Origin: Cytobacillus oceanisediminis
GTDB lineage: Bacteria; Bacillota; Bacilli; Bacillales; Cytobacillaceae
Reading direction: 5' to 3'
Length of the DNA stretch: 64,000 nucleotides
Assembly: GCF_004366035.1 (NCBI RefSeq)
Contig: NZ_SOEE01000003.1
Location: 372,001-436,000 of the forward strand
Shown: piece by piece, positions 42,813 through 50,453 of the stretch
Layout: the number at the start of each line of letters is the position of its first letter
Numbering within the stretch: the stretch's first letter is position 1
Made by a program: the position numbers and the translations under genes
Notes under the pieces: generated by a model
Database searches by the model: none
What the model saw: the letters and a program-made list of their open reading frames with translations, nothing else
Told to the model about the DNA's origin: nothing

Positions 42813-45719
42813 ATGGGTTGGCAAAAGAAAAAAAACAAATTGAAAAAAATTCAAAGATTGCTTGAGAAATTACAGTCACTTGAGAACAATAATGACATTT
42901 CAAAAGTGGATTACCAAAGCATAAAAAATGATTATCTTGAGAGATTATTTGAATTAGGCTATAACATTGCAGAAGCAGAAGCAGAAGCAGAAGTGGAAGC
43001 CACGGCAACAGCAGAAGCCACGGCAGATGCAAATGCGGAAGCAGAAGCAGATGCAGAGGCGGAAGCAGAGGCGGAAGCAGAAGCAGAGGCGGAAGCAGAA
43101 GCAGAGGCAGAAGCGGAAGCAGAGGCGAAGGCGGAAGCTGATGCAGAGGCGGAAGCAGAGGCAGAAGCAGAGGCAGAAGCAGAGGCAGAGGCAGAAGCAG
43201 AGGCAGAAGCGGAAGCAGAGGCGGAGGCGGAAGCTGAAGCAGAGGCGGAAGCGGAAGCAGAGGCAGAGGCAGAGGCAGAGGCAGAAGCAGAGGCAGAGGC
43301 AGAGGCAGAGGCAGAAGCAGAGGCAGAGGCAGAAGCGGAGGCAGAGGCAGAAGCGGAGGCAGAGGCAGAAGCGGAGGCAGAGGCAGAAGCGGAAGCAGAA
43401 GCAGAAGCGGAAGCGGAAGCAGAAGCAGAAGCGGAGGCAGAAGCAGAGGCAGAAGCGGAAGCAGAAGCAGAGGCTGAAGCAGAAGCAGAGGCGGAAGCAG
43501 AAGCAGAGGCAGAAGCAGAGGCGGAAGCGGAAGCAGAGGCAGAAGCGGAGGCGGAAGCGGAAGCAGAGGCAGAAGCGAAAGCAGAGGCAGAAGCAGAAGC
43601 AGAGGCAGAGGCAGAAGCGGAAGCTGATGCAGAGGCAGAAGCAGAAGCAGAAGCAGAAGCGGAAGCGGAAGCAGAAGCAGAGGCAGAAGCGGAAGCAGAA
43701 GCAGAAGCAGAAGCAGAGGCAGAAGCAGAAGCAGAAGCAGAAGCTTGGGCAGAAGCAGAGGCAGAAGCGGAAGCAGAAGCGGAGGCAGAAGCAGAGGCAG
43801 AGGCAGAGGCAGAAGCAGAGGCAGAAGCAGAAGCGGAGGCAGAAGCAGAAGCGGAAGCGGAGGCGGAAGCAGAGGCAGAAGCGGAAGCAGAGGCAGAGGC
43901 GGAAGCGGAAGCAGAAGCAGAGGCAGAAGCAGAGGCAGAAGCGGAAGCAGAAGCGGAAGCAGAAGCAGAAGCAGAAGCGGAGGCAGAAGCAGAGGCGGAA
44001 GCAGAGGCGGAAGCGGAAGCAGAAGCAGAAGCAGAGGCGGAAGCAGAAGCAGAAGCGGAAGCAGAGGCGGAAGCGGAGGCGGAAGCAGAGGCAGAAGCAG
44101 AGGCAGAAGCAGAAGCAGAGGCAGAGGCGGAAGCAGAGGCGGAAGCAGAGGCAGAAGCAGAAGCGGAAGCAGAGGCAGAAGCAGAAGCAGAAGCGGAAGC
44201 AGAGGCAGAAGCGGAAGCAGAGGCAGAAGCAGAAGCAGAGGCAGAGGCAGAAGCAGAGGCAGAGGCAGAAGCAGAGGCAGAAGCAGAAGCAGAAGCGGAA
44301 GCAGAGGCAGAAGCAGAAGCGGAGGCAGAAGCAGAGGCAGAAGCGGAAGCGGAAGCAGAGGCGGAAGCAGAAGCAGAGGCAGAAGCAGAAGCAGAAGCGG
44401 AAGCGGAAGCGGAAGCAGAAGCAGAAGCAGAGGCAGAAGCGGAAGCAGAAGCGGAGGCAGAAGCAGAAGCAGAAGCAGAAGCAGAAGCAGAGGCAGAAGC
44501 GGAAGCAGAAGCAGAAGCAGAGGCAGAAGCGGAAGCAGAGGCAGAAGCGGAAGCAGAAGCGGAGGCAGAAGCAGAGGCAGAGGCAGAGGCAGAAGCGGAA
44601 GCAGAGGCTGATGCAGAAGCAGAGGCAGAAGCAGAAGCAGAAGCAGAGGCAGAAGCAGAAGCTTGGGCAGAAGCAGAGGCAGAAGCAGAAGCAGAGGCAG
44701 AAGCGGAAGCAGAAGCAGAGGCAGAAGCGGAAGCAGAAGCAGAGGCAGAAGCGGAAGCAGAAGCAGAGGCAGAAGCAGAAGCGGAGGCAGAAGCAGAGGC
44801 AGAAGCAGAAGCAGAAGCAGAGGCAGAAGCGGAAGCAGAAGCAGAGGCAGAAGCGGAAGCGGAAGCAGAAGCAGAGGCAGAAGCAGAAGCAGAAGCGGAG
44901 GCAGAAGCAGAGGCGGAAGCAGAGGCGGAAGCGGAAGCAGAAGCAGAAGCAGAGGCAGAGGCAGAGGCAGAAGCAGAAGCTTGGGCAGAAGCAGAGGCAG
45001 AAGCGGAAGCAGAAGCAGAGGCAGAAGCGGAAGCAGAAGCAGAAGCGGAGGCAGAAGCAGAGGCAGAGGCGGAAGCGGAAGCAGAAGCGGAGGCAGAAGC
45101 GGAAGCGGAAGCAGAAGCGGAAGCGGAGGCAGAAGCGGAAGCAGAAGCAGAAGCGGAAGCGGAAGCAGAAGCAGAGGCAGAAGCAGAAGCAGAAGCAGAA
45201 GCAGAAGCAGAAGCGGAAGCGGAAGCAGAAGCAGAAGCAGAAGCGGAAGCAGAAGCAGAGGCAGAAGCGGAAGCAGAGGCAGAAGCGGAGGCGGAAGCGG
45301 AGGCAGAAGCGGAGGCGGAAGCGGAGGCGGAAGCAGAGGCAGAAGCGGAGGCGGAAGCGGAAGCAGAGGCAGAAGCGGAGGCGGAAGCAGAGGCAGAAGC
45401 AGAAGCAGAAGCGGAGGCGGAAGCAGAGGCAGAGGCGGAAGCAGAAGCAGAAGCAAATAATAGTTTTGATAATAATAGAATTATTGCAAATACAGGGCAT
45501 AACGTAATGATCGGCTATTGCGATAATAACGCTTCTTTCTTAGCAATAGCACTATCACAAATCGCATTACTTGAAGCTTTAAGAGGAAATCAAGGCTCTA
45601 ATAATGATGATCTATTAATTGCGAGCTTGAAAAGCACACTTCAGCAAATGAGCCAAGATGGAAACAATAATCGTCAAGCAATCCTGGATGCTATTAACCA
45701 CCTCAAAAAAGAAGAATAA
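42813..45719 (+). CDS. Giant Ala-Glu dipeptide-repeat protein
   Basis: A 968-aa protein in three parts. Residues 1-52 are a basic then heptad-like helix (KKKNKLKKIQRLLEKLQ) related to the two small upstream proteins. Residues 53-881 are an almost pure (Ala-Glu) repeat, interrupted by rare Asp, Lys, Val, Thr and three Trp. Residues 882-968 form a normal-looking domain starting NNSFDNNRIIANTGHNVMIGYC, then a helix (LAIALSQIALLEALRGN) and a Lys-rich end. No signal peptide. The repeat would be extremely acidic. Good ribosome-binding site (AAGGAGGAAG). Possible roles are spore or surface fibre, stalk, cation or water-binding filler; none is demonstrated. Both other plus frames and the minus frames are also open because the hexamer lacks stops, so those ORFs are artefacts. 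Confidence 0.85.
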   Translation: MGWQKKKNKLKKIQRLLEKLQSLENNNDISKVDYQSIKNDYLERLFELGYNIAEAEAEAEVEATATAEATADANAEAEADAEAEAEAEAEAEAEAEAEAEAEAEAKAEADAEAEAEAEAEAEAEAEAEAEAEAEAEAEAEAEAEAEAEAEAEAEAEAEAEAEAEAEAEAEAEAEAEAEAEAEAEAEAEAEAEAEAEAEAEAEAEAEAEAEAEAEAEAEAEAEAEAEAEAEAEAEAEAEAEAEAEAEAEAEAEAEAKAEAEAEAEAEAEAEADAEAEAEAEAEAEAEAEAEAEAEAEAEAEAEAEAEAEAEAWAEAEAEAEAEAEAEAEAEAEAEAEAEAEAEAEAEAEAEAEAEAEAEAEAEAEAEAEAEAEAEAEAEAEAEAEAEAEAEAEAEAEAEAEAEAEAEAEAEAEAEAEAEAEAEAEAEAEAEAEAEAEAEAEAEAEAEAEAEAEAEAEAEAEAEAEAEAEAEAEAEAEAEAEAEAEAEAEAEAEAEAEAEAEAEAEAEAEAEAEAEAEAEAEAEAEAEAEAEAEAEAEAEAEAEAEAEAEAEAEAEAEAEAEAEAEAEAEAEAEAEAEAEAEAEAEAEAEAEAEAEAEAEADAEAEAEAEAEAEAEAEAWAEAEAEAEAEAEAEAEAEAEAEAEAEAEAEAEAEAEAEAEAEAEAEAEAEAEAEAEAEAEAEAEAEAEAEAEAEAEAEAEAEAEAEAEAEAEAEAEAEAEAEAEAWAEAEAEAEAEAEAEAEAEAEAEAEAEAEAEAEAEAEAEAEAEAEAEAEAEAEAEAEAEAEAEAEAEAEAEAEAEAEAEAEAEAEAEAEAEAEAEAEAEAEAEAEAEAEAEAEAEAEAEAEAEAEAEAEAEAEAEAEAEAEAEAEAEAEAEAEAEAEANNSFDNNRIIANTGHNVMIGYCDNNASFLAIALSQIALLEALRGNQGSNNDDLLIASLKSTLQQMSQDGNNNRQAILDAINHLKKEE
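42969..45455 (+). repeat. About 2.5 kb of degenerate GMRGCR hexamer repeat
   Basis: More than 400 tandem copies of a hexamer GA(A/G)GC(A/G), coding Glu-Ala. Synonymous third positions vary without strict order, while rare non-synonymous markers recur in larger blocks: GCTGATGCA (Asp) near 43138, 43621 and 44608, and GCTTGGGCA (Trp, with HindIII site AAGCTT) at about 43742, 44662 and 44979. This shows both slippage and block duplication. The GC content is far above the surroundings. Confidence 0.97.
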
Positions 45720-45741
45720 AATAAGAAAAGGAGGAGATTAG

Positions 45742-46074
45742 ATGGCTAAAAGGAACGTATCAAGATGCAGTATTCCAGCTAAAGGAAAAGAAAAGTTACT
45801 TGTGAAAATAAAGAATAGCAGCGAAGAAAATAGCCGGACATTTAAGCTGAATGCTTACGATAAAGATTCAGAAACTAAAGAATCACTTTCAATTAATGAT
45901 AACCCTTCGTGCGAAGATACCCTGGGACCTGGATCCGAGAAAATATATAGAGTTGATGCAGCAGTGGTTAATACCAAGGTAGTTTTGGAAATTATTCAGG
46001 AAAAGGGCGGTTCTGGAATTTCTGTTTCCAGCAAAAATAGAGGTTCATTAAATGCGCTAATTACTTTGAAATAA
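45742..46074 (+). CDS. Small protein downstream of the Glu-Ala repeat gene, beta-rich
   Basis: A 110-aa protein with two Cys (RCSIP, SCEDT) and alternating strands such as KLLVKIKNSS, KIYRVDAAVVNTKVVLEIIQ and a Ser/Gly-rich end, suggesting a small beta-sandwich. AAGGAGGAG precedes the ATG, 22 bases after the repeat gene, and a strong terminator follows, so it belongs to the same operon. No family recognised. The general shape would suit a subunit of a spore or surface fibre, but that is a guess. Confidence 0.72.
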   Translation: MAKRNVSRCSIPAKGKEKLLVKIKNSSEENSRTFKLNAYDKDSETKESLSINDNPSCEDTLGPGSEKIYRVDAAVVNTKVVLEIIQEKGGSGISVSSKNRGSLNALITLK

Positions 46075-46080
46075 AAAACG

Positions 46081-46130
46081 GAGCCAGATTAAAGGATGCT
46101 ATTGTATCCTATTAATCTGGCTCTTATTCT
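46081..46130 (+). terminator. Strong terminator closing the Glu-Ala repeat operon
   Basis: GAGCCAGATTAA and TTAATCTGGCTC form a perfect twelve-base stem, extended by an inner AGGAT/ATCCT pair; TTATTCTATTT follows. Confidence 0.82.
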
Positions 46131-46289
46131 ATTTACTTGTTAGGTGCAGGGATAATAGTGAAACGTGAATCAAAATCTGTAAGGCCATTAAACTCCTATA
46201 TAGCTCTCCTTATCCTGTTACATAAATGATACCGGTATTTATAATTAATTCCAGCCTTTTAAAGAGTTCACAAATACATTTATTTTACT

Positions 46290-46395
46290 TCAGCCATTCT
46301 TCCCCAAAACAATTCGGGGGACCATCATGGCTGAAACTTAGTTGCCGGCTAAATTCAAGGGCGGCCGGGACAACAGTGATAGAGTTGACAAAAAA
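46290..46395 (-). pseudogene. Decayed 3' fragment of a dicarboxylate:cation symporter gene
   Basis: This stretch aligns with the 3' end of the intact symporter at 47090-47200: both share TTCAGCCA, GACCATCATGGC and GTTGCCGGCT in the same order and strand, with several indels. The reading frame is destroyed. It represents the tail of a second, lost copy. The rest of 46131-46542 shows nothing recognisable. Confidence 0.7.
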
Positions 46396-46542
46396 GCGAG
46401 ATGAATTAGTTAAAAGGATATACACGTATATATGAAAATAAGTAAGAAAATACCATGAATAATTTAATGACTGAAGCTATAATCACTGATAGAAATACAC
46501 CTTTTTTACGGCAGCAAAGTTTTAAACAAAGGAGTGGAAGTT

Positions 46543-47002
46543 TTGGAAAGGAAAAGATTTGCCTATTGGATGACCCCTCTCATCCTGTTTCTTTGCTTAT
46601 TGGGAAGTGCTGTCTATTCTGCAGGGCAGCCGGAAGCAGCGAACGGTAAGCACCAATCAGCCTTAAAAGGACAATATTATCTTGAAGACGTGGTAAAAAT
46701 TTATGTGCCGTCCACCTATGATGTTGATCAGCCAATTGATAATACTCCCTATGTTAACAAAACATTAGAAAAGTTTTCGGGAATGTTTGGAGGGGCAACA
46801 GCTGTTGATGGAACAGGAGCATGGATATCTGATGAAGAGCAGCTTGTTAAGGATAAAGTGACCATCGTGTACAGCTTTGCAGAAGATCTAGATAAGAAAA
46901 AGATTTAAGGAAGTAGTTGCCTATGCCAAATCTTTAAAGGAAGAAATGAAACAATCATCCGTATCACTTGAGGTCAATGGTAAGATGTATTTTATTGAAT
47001 GA
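46543..47002 (+). pseudogene. Secreted hypothetical protein gene with a frameshift near its end
   Basis: TTG 46543 (AAAGGAG eight bases upstream) starts a signal-peptide protein (RKRFAYWMTPLILFLCLLGSAVYSAG) with a central domain containing MFGGATAVDGTGAWIS and KVTIVYSFAEDLDKK. The frame stops at 46908, but the next frame continues naturally as RFKEVVAYAKSLKEEMKQ to VNGKMYFIE at 47002. One extra A in the A-run at about 46891-46896 explains the break. Restored length is about 152 aa. Family not securely recognised. Frameshift or sequencing error. Confidence 0.72.
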
Positions 47003-47009
47003 TCGATCA

Positions 47010-47052
47010 AAAAGAGAGGCTGGAAGGTGTGTATCCTTCAAGCCTCTCTTAT
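47010..47052. terminator. Bidirectional terminator
   Basis: AAGAGAGGCTGGAAGG pairs with CCTTCAAGCCTCTCTT. T-runs lie on the minus side (five T) and weakly on the plus side. It serves the symporter gene and the convergent frameshifted gene. Confidence 0.75.
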
Positions 47053-47069
47053 TACTCGCTTCAATAGCT

Positions 47070-48326
47070 TTATTTCAAGGCAAATGATTCCTTCAGCCAA
47101 TTCTTTCCCTCAACAAATCGGCTGACCATCATGGCCGAAACCGTGTTGCCGGCTGAATTCAAAAGGGTTGCCGGTGCATCAATGATAGTAGAGATGACAG
47201 CGATAATCGGAAGTACTTCAGGCGGAAAACCGAAGACACTTAAAATCAGCATCTCGCCAATCATCCCGCCGCCAGGGATAGCACCCATCACAGCTCCAAC
47301 CAGGAATGAAACGGCAAGAATGGTCAGAATGCTTGTCATGCTCGACATGTCTTTTCCAAACAAGCTGAACAGGAAAACAATCTTAAACACTCCGCCAAGT
47401 ACAGATCCATCTTTATGCGTGTTAGCCCCAAGAGGGATCATCGTCTCAGCAATATCCTGCGGAACACCCATCTTTCTGACAGCAGCCAGGTTAATCGGAA
47501 TACAAGCTGCACTGGAGCATGTAGCAATCGCACTGACAGAAGGTGTGATGGCATTTTTCCAGAACACCCTGACGCCATCTTTACCGCCAGCCGCAAAGGC
47601 ATACAGCGTAAAGAAACCAAAGAAGTAAATAAGCGTTAAGACAAGATAAAGAACAAATACACGTACATATCCGCCAAGAATCTGCGGGCCAAGCTCACCA
47701 ATGATGGTTGCGAAATAACAGCCAAGACCAATTGGTGCATAGTACATCACAAATCCAACAATCTTCATCATGACAGCGGAACCAGAAGAAAGAAGATTCG
47801 CAATCGGCTTGCCCTTATCACCAGACATCGCAGTGGCCAGTCCGAATAAAATTGAAAAGACAATCAGCTGCAGCATGTTATTTTTTGAAAACAGCATCTG
47901 GAAATCAGGAACCGTGAACGCCTGGACCAGCTGACCGAGGAACGTGACATCTTCTGCTTCAGGGTCAATAGCTGCCTCCGTCATAATGCTCTTAATGGCA
48001 GAGATATCTGTATCTTTGAGCGGGTCTACTATCGAGATACCGATGAAACCCAGGATGGCAGATATGACAGCCGTAATGAAAAAGACGGTGAATATCCCGG
48101 CCATAATCTTTCCAAGCCTTTTCATTCCGCCCATATTCGCAAGGCTCGAAGCGATGCTAAAAAAGACGAGCGGAACAATAATCATAAACAATAAATTTAA
48201 GAATAAATCCCCAAACGGCTTCACAACCGCTGTCTTCGGGCCAAAAACCACTCCGGCTATTCCGCCGATCAAGATGGAGAGAAGCAGGAAGATGGTTAGT
48301 TTGTAATTTGAAAGAACCTTTTTCAT
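47070..48326 (-). CDS. Dicarboxylate/amino acid:cation symporter (DAACS family)
   Basis: A 418-aa membrane transporter of the glutamate-transporter-like fold. The hairpin-1 serine-rich motif ATCSSAACIPINL, the TM7-like PLGANTHKDGSVLGG (NMDGT-like) and the hairpin-2 segment GAIPGGGMIGEML are present, and TM8 has IIDAPATLLNSAGNTV. It imports a carboxylate or amino acid with Na+ or H+. The NTHKDG variant suggests a specificity unlike classic DctA. Monocistronic. A degenerate second copy lies 0.7 kb away. Confidence 0.88.
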   Translation of the reverse strand: MKKVLSNYKLTIFLLLSILIGGIAGVVFGPKTAVVKPFGDLFLNLLFMIIVPLVFFSIASSLANMGGMKRLGKIMAGIFTVFFITAVISAILGFIGISIVDPLKDTDISAIKSIMTEAAIDPEAEDVTFLGQLVQAFTVPDFQMLFSKNNMLQLIVFSILFGLATAMSGDKGKPIANLLSSGSAVMMKIVGFVMYYAPIGLGCYFATIIGELGPQILGGYVRVFVLYLVLTLIYFFGFFTLYAFAAGGKDGVRVFWKNAITPSVSAIATCSSAACIPINLAAVRKMGVPQDIAETMIPLGANTHKDGSVLGGVFKIVFLFSLFGKDMSSMTSILTILAVSFLVGAVMGAIPGGGMIGEMLILSVFGFPPEVLPIIAVISTIIDAPATLLNSAGNTVSAMMVSRFVEGKNWLKESFALK

Positions 48327-48710
48327 GATGTCTCAACCTTTCTATATATTCCAGCACTCTATTATATAATTAATTACTGCTGCAAAAGAAGGCTGTTTAT
48401 ATATTTCTTAATATTCTTCCGATTCTTTACCAATTAATCTTAGTATTGGCCAAGCACCATTTGACTTCACCCAATAAATACCTTACAGTTAAAATATCCA
48501 TAGTCGAAAGGGTGAAGAAAAGCACATGATTCGATAATCCTGGCTTTAGAGAAAATCGATATTATAGCCTCAAGTTCAGTTCTGAAATGTGTGGGAATGG
48601 GCTTTATTTATCGATTGTTTTTCTGAGATAAGATTAAGGTGTGTGCTTTTTGACATGAAGAGGGCTGAACTAATCGAAAAGCCTATTTAAGTCTATGTTT
48701 GTGCTACACT

Positions 48711-48748
48711 GCCTCCTGTCTCGGAAAAACGAGATAGGGGGCTTTTTG
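48711..48748 (+). promoter_or_regulatory. Attenuator-like terminator in the vgb leader
   Basis: GCCTCCTGTCTCG pairs with CGAGATAGGGGGC around GAAAAA and is followed by TTTTTG. It lies 36 bases before the vgb start. A short ORF with ATG at 48695 reads across the stem, as in ribosome-mediated attenuation. A TTGACA at 48648 might be the -35, with a poor -10. The rest of the gap 48327-48690 shows nothing recognisable. Confidence 0.6.
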
Positions 48749-48783
48749 TTTTTGAAAAAATTTCAGTGTTCGGAGGGAACCAT

Positions 48784-49677
48784 ATGGAATTTCAATTACA
48801 GGAAATCAATCTTGCCAGTAAAAATACAGGCCCATACGGAATTGCTGTTTCAGATCGGGGAGAAGTCTGGTTTACACAGCATAAAGCCAATAGGATAAGC
48901 TGCATTGGATTGGATGGGGAACTGACAGAGTACCCGCTGCCGACACCGGATGCAAAAGTCATGTGCGTAATGGTGTCATCAAAAGGAGAGACCTGGTTTA
49001 CCGAGAATGCAGCCAACAACATTGGGAAAATAACAAAAGAAGGAATTGTTCAAGAATATCCCTTGCCCCATTCAGATTCAGCACCTTATGGGATTACAGA
49101 AGGGTCGAACGGCGATATCTGGTTTACCGAAATGAATGGAAACCGTATTGGGCGGATTCAGGAAGACGGCTCAATCAATGAATACGACCTTCCAACTCAA
49201 GGTTCGTACCCAGCATTTATTACGCTGGGATCTGATGATGCCCTATGGTTCACAGAAAACCAAAATAACGCGATTGGAAGAATTACGGAAAATGGAGAAG
49301 TGACAGAGTTTCCAATTCCTACTCCAGCATCTGGGCCGGTTGGGATTACGAAAGGTAACGATGGTGCACTATGGTTTGTCGAGATTATCGGCAATAAAAT
49401 AGGACGGATTACCACCTCAGGAGAAATAACGGAATATGAAATTCCAACCCCGAGCGCCCGCCCGCATGCCATCACAGCTGGGGCAGGCAATGAACTATGG
49501 TTCACGGAGTGGGGAGCAAATAAAATTGGAAGAATTGCAGACAATGGGATGATTGAGGAGTATCCGATTGAAACTCCCAATGCTGAACCGCATGGCATTT
49601 CAAGCAGGGATGGGAAAACGATTTGGTTTGCATTGGAATGTGATAAGATTGGGAAACTATCTATTATGAATGTCTAA
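48784..49677 (+). CDS. vgb: Virginiamycin B lyase, streptogramin B resistance
   Basis: A 297-aa seven-bladed beta-propeller lyase that linearises streptogramin B antibiotics by breaking the ester bond without water. Blade repeats of the type LWFTE-NKIGRI occur throughout. Active-site residues are all present: Tyr18, His228 (RPHAI), Glu268 and His270 (EPHGI) and Glu285 (matching staphylococcal Glu284, one residue later because of an insertion). The sequence follows the staphylococcal enzyme closely from its first residues (MEF-LQE). GGAGGG fixes ATG 48784. Cytosolic. Monocistronic, with a terminator after it. Confidence 0.93.
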   Translation: MEFQLQEINLASKNTGPYGIAVSDRGEVWFTQHKANRISCIGLDGELTEYPLPTPDAKVMCVMVSSKGETWFTENAANNIGKITKEGIVQEYPLPHSDSAPYGITEGSNGDIWFTEMNGNRIGRIQEDGSINEYDLPTQGSYPAFITLGSDDALWFTENQNNAIGRITENGEVTEFPIPTPASGPVGITKGNDGALWFVEIIGNKIGRITTSGEITEYEIPTPSARPHAITAGAGNELWFTEWGANKIGRIADNGMIEEYPIETPNAEPHGISSRDGKTIWFALECDKIGKLSIMNV

Positions 49678-49701
49678 TCTCATAAATTTAATAGATTATT
49701 T

Positions 49702-49736
49702 AACCCCGTTACTACTAGTATACGGGGTTCTTCTAA
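49702..49736 (+). terminator. Terminator after vgb
   Basis: AACCCCGT and ACGGGGTT form an eight-base stem, followed by CTTCT. Confidence 0.8.
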
Positions 49737-49778
49737 TTGGATTTTAAACACCAATACTTAATAGCCAGAAAAAAATTA

Positions 49779-49798
49779 AAAATTATTGTTGTAATTTT
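49779..49798. promoter_or_regulatory. Candidate TetR operator
   Basis: AAAATTA-TTGTTG-TAATTTT is a perfect inverted repeat that overlaps the -35 box of the following promoter, as expected for autorepression by the TetR protein. Confidence 0.45.
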
Positions 49799-49816
49799 AA
49801 GAATATTATTTATAAT
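49789..49816 (+). promoter_or_regulatory. Sigma-A promoter of the TetR-LIV operon
   Basis: TTGTAA (49789-49794), 16-base spacer, TATAAT (49811-49816), about 20 bases before the TetR start. Confidence 0.6.
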
Positions 49817-49836
49817 AAAGTTGAGAGGTGATTCAG

Positions 49837-50439
49837 GTGTCAGTTAAGAATGTGACTGAGGAAAAAGTACTAACTCCAAGAGGAATGGAAACGCGTGAAA
49901 AACTGTTAAAAGCAGCTGAAGAGGTTTTTGGGCAGAAGGGATATTTTGAGACTTCCATCGTCAATATTTCTCAGGAAGCCAAAGTCGCTCAGGGAACCTT
50001 TTATAATTACTTTCCTTCCAAGAAAGATATTTATGATGAGCTGATCCGCAGCTACAGCCGGGATCTGCGCATTGCGATTAAAGAAGGAATGGCAGGAAGC
50101 TCTTCATTTGAGGAAGCACAGCGAAATGGCTTTTTCGCTTTCTTCAGCTGGGTCAAAAATCATCCGAATTTGTACAGCATTGTCCAGCAGGCGGTCGTAG
50201 TGGATCAGGAGCTGTTCCGCTGGTATTACGGGAAGCTGGCCAACGGATTTTTAAAGAGTCTTTCTCAAGGAATTGAAGCCGGAGAGTTTAAGGACCTTGA
50301 TCAGGAGACAGTTGCTTACTGTTTAATGTCGATTGGACAGTTCCTAGGCATGAGATGGGTGTATTGGGAAAAGAAAGAAGTTCCTGAAGAAGCATTTGAT
50401 GCCGCGATGACACTTATCTTCCAGGGGTTAAAAAAGTAA
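49837..50439 (+). CDS. TetR/AcrR family transcriptional regulator
   Basis: A 200-aa repressor with the N-terminal HTH ETREKLLKAAEEVFGQKGYFETSIVNISQEAKVAQGTFYNYFPSK in its usual form. The C-terminal ligand domain is FadR/PaaR-like in context: the genes behind it handle acyl-CoA compounds, so an acyl- or aryl-CoA effector is plausible. GTG 49837 after GAGAGGTG is preferred over GTG 49828. It is the first gene of the operon. Confidence 0.88.
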   Translation: MSVKNVTEEKVLTPRGMETREKLLKAAEEVFGQKGYFETSIVNISQEAKVAQGTFYNYFPSKKDIYDELIRSYSRDLRIAIKEGMAGSSSFEEAQRNGFFAFFSWVKNHPNLYSIVQQAVVVDQELFRWYYGKLANGFLKSLSQGIEAGEFKDLDQETVAYCLMSIGQFLGMRWVYWEKKEVPEEAFDAAMTLIFQGLKK

Positions 50440-50453
50440 AGAGGGGGAGTTCG

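Noticed and set aside
42796..45500. Long minus-strand ORFs rich in Leu/Pro or Cys/Phe/Arg and plus-strand Lys/Gln or Arg/Gly/Ser frames over the repeat
   Set aside because: They exist only because the GMRGCR hexamer has no stop in any frame. They lack ribosome-binding sites and flanking domains, whereas the Ala-Glu frame has both.
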